Assembly (NCBI GenBank): GCA_029964075.1
Contig: CM057149.1
Coordinates: forward strand, 1,746,465 to 1,810,464
Length of the DNA stretch: 64,000 nt
From: Patiria pectinifera
Taxonomy: Eukaryota; Echinodermata; Asteroidea; Valvatida; Asterinidae
Direction of reading: 5' to 3'
Below are positions 10,276-24,300 of the stretch, piece after piece (positions within the stretch are counted from its first letter, which is position 1; each line of letters begins with the position of its first letter). The notes beneath the pieces were generated by a model. It searched no databases. It was not told where the DNA came from and saw only the letters and a program-made list of their open reading frames with translations. A program made the position numbers and the translations under genes.

Positions 10276-10528
10276 TACCTACCAGTAACGTGGTGGCGCC
10301 CTTCCCCATGGGCAGCTTACAGCTTCCTGGTTCACTTTTTTTTTGCAAACGGAGTGTCCCACATTATTATAAAAATAATAAGGAACTAGTCATTTCCTGG
10401 TACGGTACGCGTGCGTGTTTTGTAGGAACGGTAGTACAGGGAAGATATGACAGCCCGCTGAAAAAAAGTGAAACAGCAAACTTGCTCAGAGGTCATAATG
10501 GAAGGGCGCCCCCAGCAAAAGGTAGGTA
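10276..10528. mobile_element. Short TIR element (MITE)
   Basis: Imperfect inverted ends: TACCTACC...GGCGCCCTTCC on the left and GGAAGGGCGCC...GGTAGGTA on the right. The end motif recurs alone at 12037-12070, between the foldback element and exon 1 (TTACCTATCTACC, then GGGGCGCCCTTCCCCAT). Non-coding. Confidence 0.55.
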
Positions 10529-11342
10529 GAAAGCAGATTTGCTCCATCCATGTACTCAACGTGATAACTATTTTTTTCTTTGGTAATCATGCAGATATGT
10601 AACATTTTATAGCACTTTATTATCTGATTAATAGCACCACTCATCTGCTTCATGGGGAATTGCCTAAAAGTACCTAAATTTTGTTGTTGATAGTTTACAG
10701 TACTATGCTAATGAGTTAATACTGTACAGGGAAATATATAGATATGATTCAGAGATAGGGGTGGTAATATGAACCATTTACCCAAACTATTTTCACTTTG
10801 CATCATATGAATGATTGTTTATTATGGCTTCAAAATTGTTTTAAAGTAAATATTAAGAGGTTAACATTAAAAAAAAAAAAATAACACAGCGCTTTTAATG
10901 TAATGCAAAGCTACTACAATTTGAAGGGGATCATATAAGCATTCTATTCATATTATGAGCAAAGGTAATGCGGATTTTTTCTTCAAGGCAAAAACTTGAG
11001 GAAAATTGTAGACTTTTGATGCAATCGCCGATAGAGTCCTTATTGGTTACATTGCCCGGTCTCCTCATGTCCCTCCCCCAAATATCTTACATGATTATGG
11101 TATTCTCAGATATTGATAAGTTGCTAAAAATCTCAACGTGTCACTCTATATTATCACTGACAGGTATCCATTTATCCCCCTTTTATTCATGTATTCGTTT
11201 CCTTCATTTTTAAAATTAATTTCCAGTGTATTCAGCTATTTAACGTTTCTTCTAATAACTGATCAATGAAAATCTCGCTCGCAGTTTACACGAGGGGTGC
11301 GTTCGATCATGGAGCTATGTTTATAGCTCCATGGTTCGATCC
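10529..11342. other. Unassigned AT-rich sequence
   Basis: No gene, TIR or repeat partner was found. A small hairpin GGAGCTATGTTTATAGCTCC occurs at about 11310. Confidence 0.4.
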
Positions 11343-11972
11343 GCTTGAATTGCCTTCCGCGATACCGCGTTACCGCGATAATTTATCGCAGAAATCCAGA
11401 AATCAGAGATAATTCCTTCCGCGATACCGCGTTACTGCGATAATTTATCACAGAAATCCAGAAATCAGAGATACCTACTCCGCGATACCGCGTTACTGCG
11501 ACAATTTATCACAGAAATCCAGAAATCAGAGATACCTATTCCGTGATACCGCGTTACTGCGATAATTTATCACAGAAATCCAGAATTCAAAGATAATTCC
11601 TTCCGCGATACCGCGTTACTTGATTGCAAAAGGGTCGAGGGTCTAAATTGAATTAAAATCGTGAAATTCTACGCACTCAAACAGATTTAATACGTGTTTT
11701 GTACACGAAACACACGTGTTCAACGGATGCAGGGAAACCCATTTCTTTTGTCAATTTCCTTTGATGCATGTTGCGTTAACAATAAAATGTTTCTATTGAG
11801 GCGAAAAGATTAAACGCCGCGATCTCTTTTCACGCTTGAGTGCCTCTGAATTTCCGGATTTCTGTGATAAATTATCGCAGTAACGCGGTATCGCGGAAGG
11901 ATTTATCTCTGATTTCTGGATTTCTGCGATAAATTATCGCGGTAACGCGGTATCGCGGAAGGCAATTCAAGC
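11343..11972. mobile_element. Foldback element with 62-bp tandem arms, copy 2
   Basis: The left arm (11343-11620) has about four and a half 62-bp units of the type at 1877-2345. The right arm (about 11852-11972) has nearly two units inverted, ending GGCAATTCAAGC against GCTTGAATTGCC at the left end. The spacer is unique and non-coding. It ends about 300 bp before the phosphatase start codon and may therefore lie in its promoter region. Confidence 0.75.
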
Positions 11973-12270
11973 TTCCGTATTACCCGTGTTGACTCGGCCG
12001 GGTGAGCTAAGGTTATTTAGCTAGCTTCACGTGCGTTTACCTATCTACCGCTAGGGGCGCCCTTCCCCATAGCTCAATTTGATGACGTAATCGTGTTTCA
12101 CAGGTCACCGTACAAAAAGATGCACAGTGTCTCTTCCCCTAGAGCTAGCCGCGCCGCGCCTGAAGAAGCTAACTAGTAAAACTAAGCTTTAAACTAATAT
12201 AAAGTAGTACGTAGCAAGAATAGCTTACTCAGTTTATTATTAAATTATGATTAGATGATTTCTTATTAAA
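11973..12270 (+). promoter_or_regulatory. PTPN12: 5' flank / 5' UTR of the phosphatase gene
   Basis: Unique, CpG-containing DNA between the foldback element and the start codon. It includes a CRE-like TGACGTAA at about 12082 and a GCCGCGCCGCGCC block near 12149. No TATA box is obvious. The 12037-12070 stretch resembles the end of the MITE at 10276-10528. Position is the main evidence; the transcription start cannot be placed. Confidence 0.4.
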
Positions 12271-12369
12271 ATGTCTCAAAGAGAACGTTTGGAAGCGTTT
12301 TTACAACACGAGGAACATCTTCGGGTGTTGGCTACGAACGGTGAAGATGGATTTCTGAAGGAATTCATG
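12271..12369 (+). CDS. PTPN12: Exon 1, residues 1-33
   Basis: Encodes MSQRERLEAFLQ... ending NGEDGFLKEFM. Human PTP-PEST exon 1 has the same length of 33 residues and the NGED..F..(D/E)FM pattern. The start is supported by an in-frame TGA at 12256-12258, A at position -3, and the ORF opening here. Donor GTGAGT at 12370, phase 0. Confidence 0.9.
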
Positions 12370-15300
12370 GTGAGTGTTGAAATAAAGTTTTACACGCGTA
12401 AGTCTGTAAACATGTCAAGTTGCGAACGGACGGGATCGAAATGTTTTACGGCAACGAGTACACTACAGTCGTTTTCCTAGTCAAGGTAGTTCCGGATAGC
12501 AAACATCATTCAGGCTGCGTTCGGCTCAACTACTCCACGAATTCAAGTGACATTGATTAAAAAGTTTACCTTGAGTGATGGAGAGAGACCACGAAATAAT
12601 TTTCAAAATTTAAGCTCTTTTTATTTTGATTTTACGACGTAAAAAGTAGGCCCTACCGATGTCACTTTTCCTAGTTCTGGATCGGTTCAGTCAGTTCCGA
12701 ATCGATCAAAACTGCTTCACGCAAAAAAAAAAAATAACGCGAGAATTTTTTTTTTTTCAGCCAGAACCAACCGAATCAAGCAAAGGCTTCTCTTCTGATA
12801 CAGTATTATTTCATTTTCTAAAAATAGTTCATTCAAGACAATTCCAGCAAATTTTAACAAGAGAAAAAAGAGGAAGGTTTTTTTGTAAAGCTATCCGGAA
12901 CTAGGAAAAATCCGGAACTAGGAAAACGACTGTATTTTACGGAACTTGCAGAACGTGCGGAACTCTGCAGAACTCTGCAAAACAATGAAGATTATACTGA
13001 ACAAAGACAAAATACTCAATTGGAAAATAGACTGACGCTCGAATCCCATCACTCAGTCCTAAAATCATCATACATTGTAGCTGGAGTTACCCAGCCCTAA
13101 ATTTTATCATTGGGTTGTCATTTAGGGCTTGAGTAGTCCGAGTACGAATTGCCTTTTTTAACATTTGGACATGGTCGGGCTATAGTAGAGTCCTAGGTAC
13201 TGCCTACTGGTACGTAGCCTTATTGCGTTACTAATAACTGTTTTTGACCATTTTCACTTGTGCCCTCAATCAAAATCTTCAGATTTCACCCCCAAAACAG
13301 TCTTCAAACTGCCTTATGCGACCCTGTAGGCTTCAGTGGGAATTGGAAATACAATTGGTGGTGGTTAGGTTTACATAACTTTTGGAAGAAAAGAGAAATT
13401 TCACCTTCAATTCGGAAACATCCTTGCCACAAACGCCTTGTTTGAGGCTGCCATTTTGAATTCAGGAAAAGTAGACTGGTGCATGGCTGGCTAGACTGTT
13501 TCCTGGCAAGCATCAGACAGACAAATCACAGGGCAGTTTGATTTGTCACCTGACCAATCACAGGGCACTTTGATTGGTGACCAATCCAGTTGACCAATCA
13601 AAGTGCCCTGTGATTGGTCTGTCTGATGCTTTTCCACATTCAGTGATAAGAGTTCCATGTTTAACCCACCCAGGTTTTTGTACACACGCTATAGGCCTAA
13701 TGCACAGTTTTGTGACGAGACAGCGGTAGCGACTGGGAACAAGTCTGATTCTTTGATTGACAGCTCTTGTTAATAGACGTAATTGTTATGTCTTATATTA
13801 ATCATAAAATAACGGGTAACCCAGAATGTACATGTACTTTAGGGGCTTATGTTAAGTCATTGTTTTCATGGTAAAGACTGTGTGGACAAGCGCCAGTCTA
13901 CGCGGTAGGAGTCAATCTGCTTTTCCCACGCTGTTGCCGGGCGGGACTTCCAGCCATGCCTTGCGGTTTCGCCCACGGTATATAAAAAGCCGTGCGCCTA
14001 GTGGGAAAATCAGTTCATGTTTGTGTTCAGAAATCAGTTCGTAGTTGGAGATCATGGTTCGTGTTTTTGGAGAAAGTTCAGAGCAAAATTTTGAGACATT
14101 CCAGTGCCAATTTGTGTTCGTATATTCGCCGGAGTTGCGTGAGTTCAAGTCAAGCCAGAGTACCCTGGTCTAGAGACGTCGACTGAAGTGAGTAATTCTT
14201 GAGTTTGGAGTGGTATTTCGGTCCAAAGCTGTCAGTTGCGGTTTTGGCGTTTTGTTTACCCATCGTCTTTGGAGTCATGGAGGAATTGACCATACTCCGC
14301 TGTTGGCTAGCGCGTGCATAGCAGATTGGCCGCAATTGTTCTCCTGTACTAAGCCAGAGTGTACGCCGATAGTGAACAGCGTAAGCTGAGGGAATTATTA
14401 AATTGTACTGTTTAGTTGTACAGTTTATTTGTACGGTCGCTTTGTACCGTTATTCTAGTTTAACTTGAGACTTGTTGTTGTAAAGTAGTGTTGAAATACT
14501 TGGTTCACACAGAGTAAAGATTTGAGTGCATGCATTTTGGGTCACAGTGTCGGGTTGGAAAGAAAACCTGCTCAGTGAAAAAACCCATGATTGTTCGGCT
14601 AACTTCCGTTGTGAATTCAAGTATCGAGACAAGTGAACACAGAGTCTTGCAGCGTGGGGCCAGTGACCTTGCATGTGAACATCGGTGGTCAGGCCAGTGT
14701 TAGGCTGCCAAGTCATTCATTATTTTTGTAGAGGTTCTTCAGTCATTCTATTTTAAAGAGGCTTTCAGTTGAGTCAGATTTGAGTTAATTTCAGAGTAAT
14801 TCGGAGCACAGACTATAAGTAACCAGTTAGCGGTATATTTTCCCCAAAACGAGCTAATTCCCTAGGGCCATTAGATTGTGCGAGTAGTTTCTAGGGTCTA
14901 AGGTACCATTTGGACTTGGGTAACCGGGTGCGTTCGCCTCAGATGGGTGTCGTTATTCCTGGGGCTCCAAGTTTGAATTCGACTCCCAGGAAAAATTGGC
15001 CACAGTATGTACAGTACGTGTAATGGGTCCGATGCCGTGGGAGGGGGCATCTTTATTGCTACAGAACCAACATTAAAAATGATCACAATAATACAATTTT
15101 AAAGTGAATAAGTGTATTATCCTCAACAACTCCTGTGATTTTTTTTCTCGAAAAAATTCACCCTGGAAGACCTTCAATAAAAAAAAGTTCCGCGTTTTAC
15201 CCACTCAGGTTTTTGTACACACGCTGTAGGCCTCATGCACGGCATGTACAGTACGTGTATGGGTACGATGCTTTTAGCCTGGGAGGGGCATCTTTATCGC

Positions 15301-18300
15301 TACAGAACCAACATTAAAATGATCATAATATTTTAATTTTAATGTGGATAGGTGTCTTACATCCTCAACAACTCCTCTGATTTTTTTCTTGGGAAAATTC
15401 ACCCGGGAAGACCTTCAGTTATAAGAGTTCCGCAGGTAGTATCCACTACCGTGATAATGAGCTTGATATTTTTCGTTTTAGTCTTTTTTTTTACTGATAC
15501 ATGGAACATTTCGTCGGTCGCACCGTGAACCGGCGTATCTCAATTTTTTGCCGTATCTCAATTTTTTGTCATTAACGTTATTATTTCATCAAAGTGCTCG
15601 TTCTCAGAAAGTTTTATTCCGATCGGAGTTCTAATTAACTAAGAACGCTAATTAGACTGTGTGGCATATCTCTAAAAAAATGAAAAATACGACACTTCAC
15701 ACGCTAGTTCCCATAGTGCTATGACGTCACAAATGCGCATTGACATGAACAATTGGAATTTTAAGCGTTTCACGAACCGACGTATCTCCGTATCTGGCAC
15801 ACGGCCACTATTAAGCGCGTTGTATGACATACAATAAACATGATAAAAATCTGTTTCACGAAGTGACGAATAACTTTGGAACTGAATTTCTCAAAAACTA
15901 AGTAACTCAGATGCACACGGATTGCATACAATAAAGTCAATCTATAATTTAATAGCAAAAACGAAACAGTTTGAATTCTTACACAGGGAGTATATGGAAT
16001 GAGCCTACAAAATAATGACCAACTTTAAATCGTTTTTTTCTTGAAACACAAAAAAATGTGGTACGTCGGTTCGTGGTGCAGCCGACGATTTATTAGTTTC
16101 TTTGAATTCTCCAGCTCAAATCCCTGCCTGCTTCGGCAGGACATAATCCACTACAACCATATGGGCTTCAGATGTTTCGGCCGTTTTTTTTTAACTTGTA
16201 GGCCTGCATAAAACATTCTGCCAGGTAAGCTACCTGCTGTCGAGTGACACTGAAAAATCCACTACCATGATGAGGGCTAAAAATATTTCATTTTTGTATT
16301 TTGCAAAAAAATAGTTAGTGGCCTGACGTTTCGACCCTAGCAGAGTCTTTCTCGAAGGCTAAAAATGTTTAGCCTTCGAGAAAGACTCTGCTAGGGTCGA
16401 AACGTCAGGCCACTAACTATTTTTTTTGCATTTATACCATTATTACCATAGGTCCTTTTGGTTGGTAAGCAGTTTGCAACAGCTAATTCTATTTTTCATT
16501 TTTGTATTTTGTAACAACTTTGGAACTCATCTGTTCCACACTCGCGTGTACGGCTGGAAATATTGCATTGTGGACACATGGTAGAGAGCACCTTACTTCA
16601 GACACTTTCTCGAACATTGCAGAATATATGCAATATCCAGTTAGTCCAGGCAAAATAAGGTTTGACCTCACTCAAATTGCAACAGAATTGTTTTTACCAC
16701 AATGCATTTCTATAGGCCAGGTTAGACCCTAAGGTCCCTAGAATGATATATAAAAGTCCTAAAAAATCCAAGTAGTACATCCTACTTCAGTTTAACTTTC
16801 TAACATAACGCATATGAGTGACTGAATAATCATGAGGACATACAAAACAATGTACTAACAATCCAAAATGACTATACCCTAAAGTTGCGTGCATTTATCT
16901 TGTCTCCAGAGATCATTCAGTATAGTCTTGCTAAACCTCAGTATTGATTAGCTTCAAATTCACCAAGTTGCTTATTGGCACAGTTACTCTATTAAAACCT
17001 TATGGAAAAATCATGTGAACAATGATAACATTGTGATATTTAGCCCAGCAAATAAAGACAAACGAGGTGTCCGTAAAATGGGCTAAAAGGTAGGGTAAGA
17101 GTTGCCTAACTTGGGAAACTTGAACAAGTTCCCAAATTCATCGGTAAAATAACAACATTTTGACATTGACATATTTTTTGTAAGCAACAATAATCTCTTA
17201 GTTTTGTGGATTTCCTTAAACTTGTTCAAGTCTCCCACGTTAGGCTAATTTTTATCCGAATTTACGGACACCTTATTTTTCCCCCTGTTATGTTTTTTGG
17301 GCTAACTATCAAGATGTTTTCATTTTTCACACGATTTCCATTTAGTTTTGTTACTGTGCAAGTAAGTAACTTTGTGAATTTGAAGCTCATCAGTACTGAG
17401 GTTTGTCAAGACTACTTCATGATATCTGGGGGAAATGTAAATGCGGGCAACTTTGGAGTAAAAGGTAGCCATTTTGGATCTTTATTATGTCCCCATACTC
17501 ATCCGGTTTCTTTAGAAAATGTTATTTAAGCAAGGACAGGTAAGTAGAATCCCTAAAATATACTTTTCCCCCAAAAAATACCCAAATATGTGAATAAACA
17601 TTTTCCCCGCCAATTTCACCAAGTTTTCATTTAATTTGACGCCTGGCTCATTCAATTTAGATTGAAATTGAAAGATCACACAGATCGTCATTCACCAATC
17701 AAAAAAAGAATCATTCAATTTCAATATTTGAGCATTCTATCCTCTTTTAGCTTCAGTCGTCCCTGTAAAAATGCATGCAAATTAAAAGTACATGTATCAC
17801 GTTAATCATTCAATTTCGTCTGAACCAGTAGTAAGCTGAGTACAGAGTACTCCAAGTACTTTAGGGGTCAAGTCCAGGTCCGAGTCCAAGTACACTGTGA
17901 TGAGTCCGAGTCCAAAGCACCGAGTACGAAACCATTCAAGGCCAAGTACTGGGCCGAGTACCTAAGTTTGAGTCTGAGTCCGAGTTCGAGAACAATACCA
18001 AAAAAGTACACAAATCAATTTAACAAAATAAACGAATAAATTAAATAAAATAGAAAACAAACACAGCATGCTATCTTATCTTCTTTACCAACTGGTTGAC
18101 ACTAAACAACTTTTTATTAGTGTAAACAATGTAACAAATAAAAAATTCATAAAAAACAAAATTCATCAAATCAATGAATGAACTGGCACTCTTTGTTTTC
18201 ACCTGTAAAAAAAAGAAAGACACCTGAAGTATTAGCTATTTTGAAGAAACCTTTTTCCAGACAACAAAGTACCCAAGAAAAACCCAAAATTTACAAAACC

Positions 18301-21300
18301 AACCAAAAAGCGAGACCTCAATTGCTGGTTGTTTGTTATTTCAATTGTACACAAATAGTCCCACATATTGAAAAACTGTGCAGAGATGTTCAAACGAACA
18401 TAAGAAGCATGAGCGCGGATAGCTCCCAATTCATGAATGTTAGTAACATTGGGGAGGCGGGAACTAGACTAAGCCGTAATACAGGCTGCAACCGCGCCAT
18501 CGTTCTAGCAATGCGTTCCAGGTTGAGCAATTGAATCGATTAAAAAGAAATGTACTGGATGTGTACTCCCGATTACTGGGGTCGAGTACCGATTACCAAA
18601 CCGTCCAGTCCGTGCAAAATTCGAGTACGAAGAATCGAGTACGGGCCAAGTCCAGCATTTTTTTGAGGACTGATAGTCGAGTACGGGCCGAGTACCTGTG
18701 TGTACTCGAGTAATCGAGTTGTTACCAACACTGCTACCCGCACCGTCCCAGTACATGGAGACATCAGGATTTTTTTCCATGGTAGAAATAAAAATTGGCC
18801 CTATACTTCTGTATTCATGTAGGTGATGATCTTTAAAATTATTCATTTGGCCGGTCTGCCCAATTGCCTCTGTATTTAAACTTTGTCTGGTGTATATATC
18901 AAGTTGCCGCCACACCAAGGACCTTTACCAGAGCAACCTGAGGTACTGGATGTATTCATGTTCATGCAATTTAACATCTGGGTAGATCCATGACTCGTTC
19001 AGAGCCGGGTATTTGTACCTGTACCCAGGTCCATCAGAGCCGACTCCAGCACTCAAGAGCCGGGTCCAAGCATGCCTGCAGTGCAGCCAGCGGAGATCAC
19101 AAGTTACTCAGCACTCTGGTCATATCATAGGAGTCAGGTTTTATCCGACTGCCTAACCCCGTAGCTCGCTAGCGGGGAACTTACGCAGACGCATTCAGTG
19201 TACAAATTACTTGCTGCTGGGTAAGCTTGACTCCTAGTGCAAGCATGCTTGGAACCGGATCTGAGTGCTGGAATCGGCTCTGATGGACCAGGGTACAACA
19301 GGTACAGGTTGGTACAATTAGCCAGCTCCGATCGTGTTTACCGGTACCGGTATGTGTGTGGTGCATCATTCTACACGGTCGGCGGTCGGGGCAGTAAACA
19401 AAATCATAGGCAAGGAACAGAAAATAAAGTAATAAACTCTTAAATTTGCTTTTAATAACACAATATCCATAGTTTCGCTAGAAAAAGCCAATCATTATAG
19501 AATAACATGTATTGCACACCAAAATTCGCGGAGCAAGGACCTTGAAGGTGACACATTTACCATTACTTTACATGTAATTGCAAGGGCTTTTGTGTTTTAT
19601 TGAATTTTCCGGGAGCTGGTTCCGACTACATGTACATTGTGTAGAACCACTTCTTTTTTAGAGAACTGGAACCGGCTCCAGAAATTCTTCAACCGCCCAA
19701 CACTAGTGCTCACTCCTTTATCTTTGGTACATCCTGGGAACTAATTGTACGTGGATACTGTCACATGTAAGTTGCATTTATTGGCTACTAAGGGGAGCAG
19801 TGTACATGTAATCTTGTTTTTGGTTGTTTTGCATAATTTACAGGCACTCAAGCAGCAGTCTATGAGGTATAAGACTGAAAAGACTTACCCTTCTCAGGAA
19901 GGGGAACGTGACTGCAACATACGCAAAAACAGATACAAAGATATATTGCCATGTGAGTATACTACCTTGAAATTATGAAAGAAATATTTCCTATTCCTTA
20001 TTTCCCATTCAGTTGCATGTGTACCATATATGGGACCCATACAACTGCAGAACCTATCAAATAATACGGAACATTTTCTGTAATTCTCTGCTATTTCGAG
20101 AAAAACTTTTGCTTAATAAAATGGGGGGGGGGGGGCAAAATTGACGGAAAAGAAAATGCTCTACATTGATGATTTACATAGATGTATTGGTTTGGCTGGA
20201 TATTTGATGCATGCATTGCATCTATAGGAAAATTTGGTAACAAACCCCAAATCCAAACACTCATTTAACCAAACGGGGTGAGACTGTAGACTTGATGTAG
20301 ATTTTTTTGTATGCATGTAGAGCAGGGATGAAACTTTTTTAATTTATTCAGAATTCTGACTTGCCGAATTTTGTTCCAAAAGGGTACGGGAAGGGGATGG
20401 GAGAAGGGTGGGGAAGGGGGTGGGGGAATGTGGTGATGGTGGTGATGTCGTACATGTACATAAATGTAAGCATTTGATCTTTTAGTTACATGTACCGGTA
20501 GTTTAATATTTCAGTTTGTGGGGGTAGGGTGGGGTAGGGGAGGGTCATGTGCGTCGGTAAGCCAAGGACGTTATTTTGGGCGTTGTTTCCTCCCGATTAT
20601 TACATCAGCTGTTCCAGGGATGTTTGAGGATATGCAGGACCAGGCTGATTCTACATCATCTGGGAGGTCACCAAAGATTGGGGAATTCATTTTGGATTGC
20701 AACTGAGTATTTTGATGCCAGGGTCTTGTTCTGGGTGACACGTTCAACGTCGAATTGGGGTGTGGGAGGCTTCTTAGAGGGTAAGCATGGGCTGATTGCC
20801 ACCCATGCAATGAGTATCCGATGGTTTGTGTTTGCTGGGGCTTCTGCGCCTCTGTAAACCCTGCAGGACTTGACTATGCTGTGCTGACTTTCAAAAATGT
20901 GGTTGAGTTCTTTTTGTGTGTGACCGTCGTCAGAGATCCAGGTCATTGTATGGATGTTTCTACGGTGGAACCAACTGCAAGTGATGGGTATATTTTGTGA
21001 GGTACAAAAGGAGAGAAGCCTTATTGAGTTGTCGTTAATAGTGCCAGAGTTGAAAGGGCCTAGAATGGGCTCAAACCACTGTCTTGAACAGCAAGGTGGT
21101 GTAGCATTCATGTCTCCAAGGATGTCAAGCTCATTGTAAGGAAAGATATCCTCGGTCGCAGCAATAAGTTGATAGCAGAACTGATCCTTTGCCCTGTCAT
21201 CAGTGAATTTGTTGGAGCATAGACAACGATGACTGAGAGTTGACCATGACGATGTCGGACTCTAGTGAAATGAGACGGTCAGAAATCGCCTGCCATATGG

Positions 21301-24300
21301 CGATAGCTGTATTAAGGGGTGGCCGTATAGAGAGACTTACCCCATTGGTCTTTGTACTACCGTCCGAGTACAAGAATTTGGCCTCCTTGGACTCGTTAGA
21401 TGCACTACCAACTAGTCAGGCTTCTGTGATGCCAAGTATGGCGATGTTATCGCATTCAATCTGGTGGATACATGTAGTAGCTGTTTGATATCCATATCCA
21501 TTGAGGGTCAAGACATTCCAGGTTGCGATACGGATGGACTTACATGTACGTATGTCAGGCTTGGGCGTCATTGCTTTGGGCCTTGTCAAGGAAGCACTTT
21601 CCTGAAGGCTTGTGAGTGTCTCCCATCGTAGATGCAGGATTCCTGCGACTTCGGCCGCTGACGTTACTTGTATGTGGAGCAGGGGCTTCAAACCTGGCAC
21701 AGTAAGTTGTGTTTATAGGAGAATCAGTTGCCCCTAGATTGGTGCTTAAGGTGCTACACCATTATTACAAACGTGTTTATAGATCTCAGTAAAGCGTTTA
21801 ATATGTCAACTTCCTTAATCAGTTGGTTTAAGTCATACCTAGGTGGTCGTAGTCCGTCTGTAAATAATGAGGGCACCATATCAAAGGTCCTGCCACTAAA
21901 TGTTGGTGTTCCGCAGGGGTCATTCTTAGGTGTACTTTAATTCATTATTTACACCAGTAGGGCCAATGATTTTCCGCGATCGCGGAAAACGGACAGAATT
22001 CGCGGAATCTGCTCCTCGAAACAGAAAACGGAATTTGAATCTGAAGAAAATAATTTCTGCAATTCCGTGTATTTTTATTCCTCCATGCGTAAACTATCCA
22101 ATTTAGTAGCTAACGTTAGCCCGAAAACAAAATGGCGGACATGAAATTTGTTTCGGCCAGCTGATGTGTGTGACGTCATGGGATTGGCCTTTACAGCTAT
22201 TGCATATTTCTTGCGTGTGTGGCAGTGGCAGTGCAGTATACGACTTGACTGTGGTGAAGTTAAATACTATGTCTGTACATTGATCGGCCGTTGATAAAAT
22301 AGAAATCTTTTTGGGGCAGTTTTCCCGCGCTCCAACCAAACGACTATTTCATTATCGTCTTGGAATTATTTACTGTGTACATGGTATATGTTTAAATGCC
22401 TTTTTATGTATTGAATAAATGTGCAACGGAATTTTTCAGCCTGAAACGGAATTCAGGATTTTTGAAAACGGAATTTGCACTTTTCTGAAACGGAAAATCA
22501 TTGGCCCTACACCAGTGATCTACCATCTTATATCCCCAAAACTATTTTTGTTGATGTTTGCAGATGACTGTACTTTAACATGTAGCAATTGTTGCATGCA
22601 GGCTAAATGCATGCTTATTGGTTCAAAGCAGAAATCTCCAATACAATGGAACATGTACATAGCTGATACTGGTAGTCTTATTGTTAATAGCAAAGTGTTG
22701 TAAATGCTTGGGAGTTATCAATGACAAAACATTAAGTTGGGGCCCACACGTTAATAAATACATACACGAATGTAAGAAAACTAGTTTCGTCTAAATTGGG
22801 TATGTTAATACCCAAAGCAGCTTGCACACAATTGCTGTAAGCTCAGTTATGCCAACTTTTAAATAATGTTGTACTGTATGAGGAGGAAGATACATTTATC
22901 TCTCAACAATATTCTCCACAAATGTCTAAAGAAAGCCACACGGACGATCCTTAAATGTACCTCCCTCACCCCTTCAGTGCACATGTTTGCTAGAATAAAC
23001 TGGGTCCCATTTTCTGAAAGAGTTTATTTTATTTATTTTATTTTATTACCTTCATTGCACAAATACATTAGAAATGACATGTGGTGCAAAAGGGAAACCC
23101 CGAACAGGCACACAGGCCCACTAAATGGGGACCCTTGTTCACACATCAAAACCGAAAAACTGTGGACAAGCACAACAACAAGCAAACAATCAAAGAAAAC
23201 AAGGAAATACTGTTCAAAGAAAAAACTCAAAAAGAAAAAGGAAAAACTACAATTAAAAGCGGCCACAAATTATTGCACTAGCGTAATAAAAAATATACAG
23301 GTGAACTCTACCCAAATTACACATCACTGGCTAGTGAGTAGTGGTCAAGTACAATGTAGGCCCGATTTAAAAAAAGAAAGCACTTGTGAATTTCTGAGGT
23401 TAGATGGAATTTCGTTCCAGGAGTTGTTTATGCGGTTAAAAAAAGTTTGCCTAAAAATGCCAGTTTTACATTTGTTGGGAATACGAGTGGGAGAATCGGA
23501 GGATGTCAGATTGTGGAAATCAGTGTTGCGGAAGCTGACCTTATCATTAATTGTGATAGACGTCAAATTCTGGAGGCCCTTGAAAAAGAGAACATTGTTC
23601 TTGAGTTTGCGATGATCTTCTAGGCTTAGGAGGTCTAACTCTTTCAGACGCTCCTCATACGAGGCAGAACTTCTCAGAATAAATTTGGTGGCACGTCTCT
23701 GAACTTTTTTAATCGCATTGTTAAGGCCTTTAGCATGAGGATTCCAAATTTCGGACCCGTATTCCAAAATGGGCATAAGGCCAAAAAAAAAAAAATAAGT
23801 CGGTCTCTGGTCAGCGCGCGCGTCAATTTTAATCATGCGCGTCAATCTTTTTTTCCCCAAAAATGTTCCGCGGTAGCTCCAACAGCGCCCTCTATTGCCG
23901 CACCTCCTCAGTTTTTTTTACCAAAGAGCACCAAGGGATGGGAAATTGCACCAAGGCAAATGATCGAGAGCACCAAGGCAAATTATGGAGGACACCAATG
24001 TACATGTACATGCGGACACCAAAAAGGCAAAATAGTACCCCACCTTGTCTGTACAATCCAAGCTTGAAGAAAAAATAAAAAGCAAAAAAAAAAAAAAGCC
24101 GCGTGGCTGCGTCAATTCCAGAACTTTGGTCTGACCAGAGACCGAATATTTTTTTTTTTGGGCCTAACATGCGTTAAATAAAGAATTTTACGAGTAACAG
24201 TGTCGTGAACATCAAAACAAGTGTGCCTGATCATACCTAGAATGCAGTTGGCTTTGCAAACCATTTTGTTGATGTGCAACTTCCAACTCAAACTGTTGGT

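Noticed and set aside
14941-14995. tRNA-like B box (GTTTGAATTCGACTCC)
   Set aside because: No A box or cloverleaf could be drawn; the CCTGGG/CCCAGG stem makes only a simple hairpin.
22866-23615. 249-codon frame as a gene
   Set aside because: It joins the C-terminal part of the old LINE (+) with antisense 3' UTR and coding sequence of the younger LINE across their junction at 23024.
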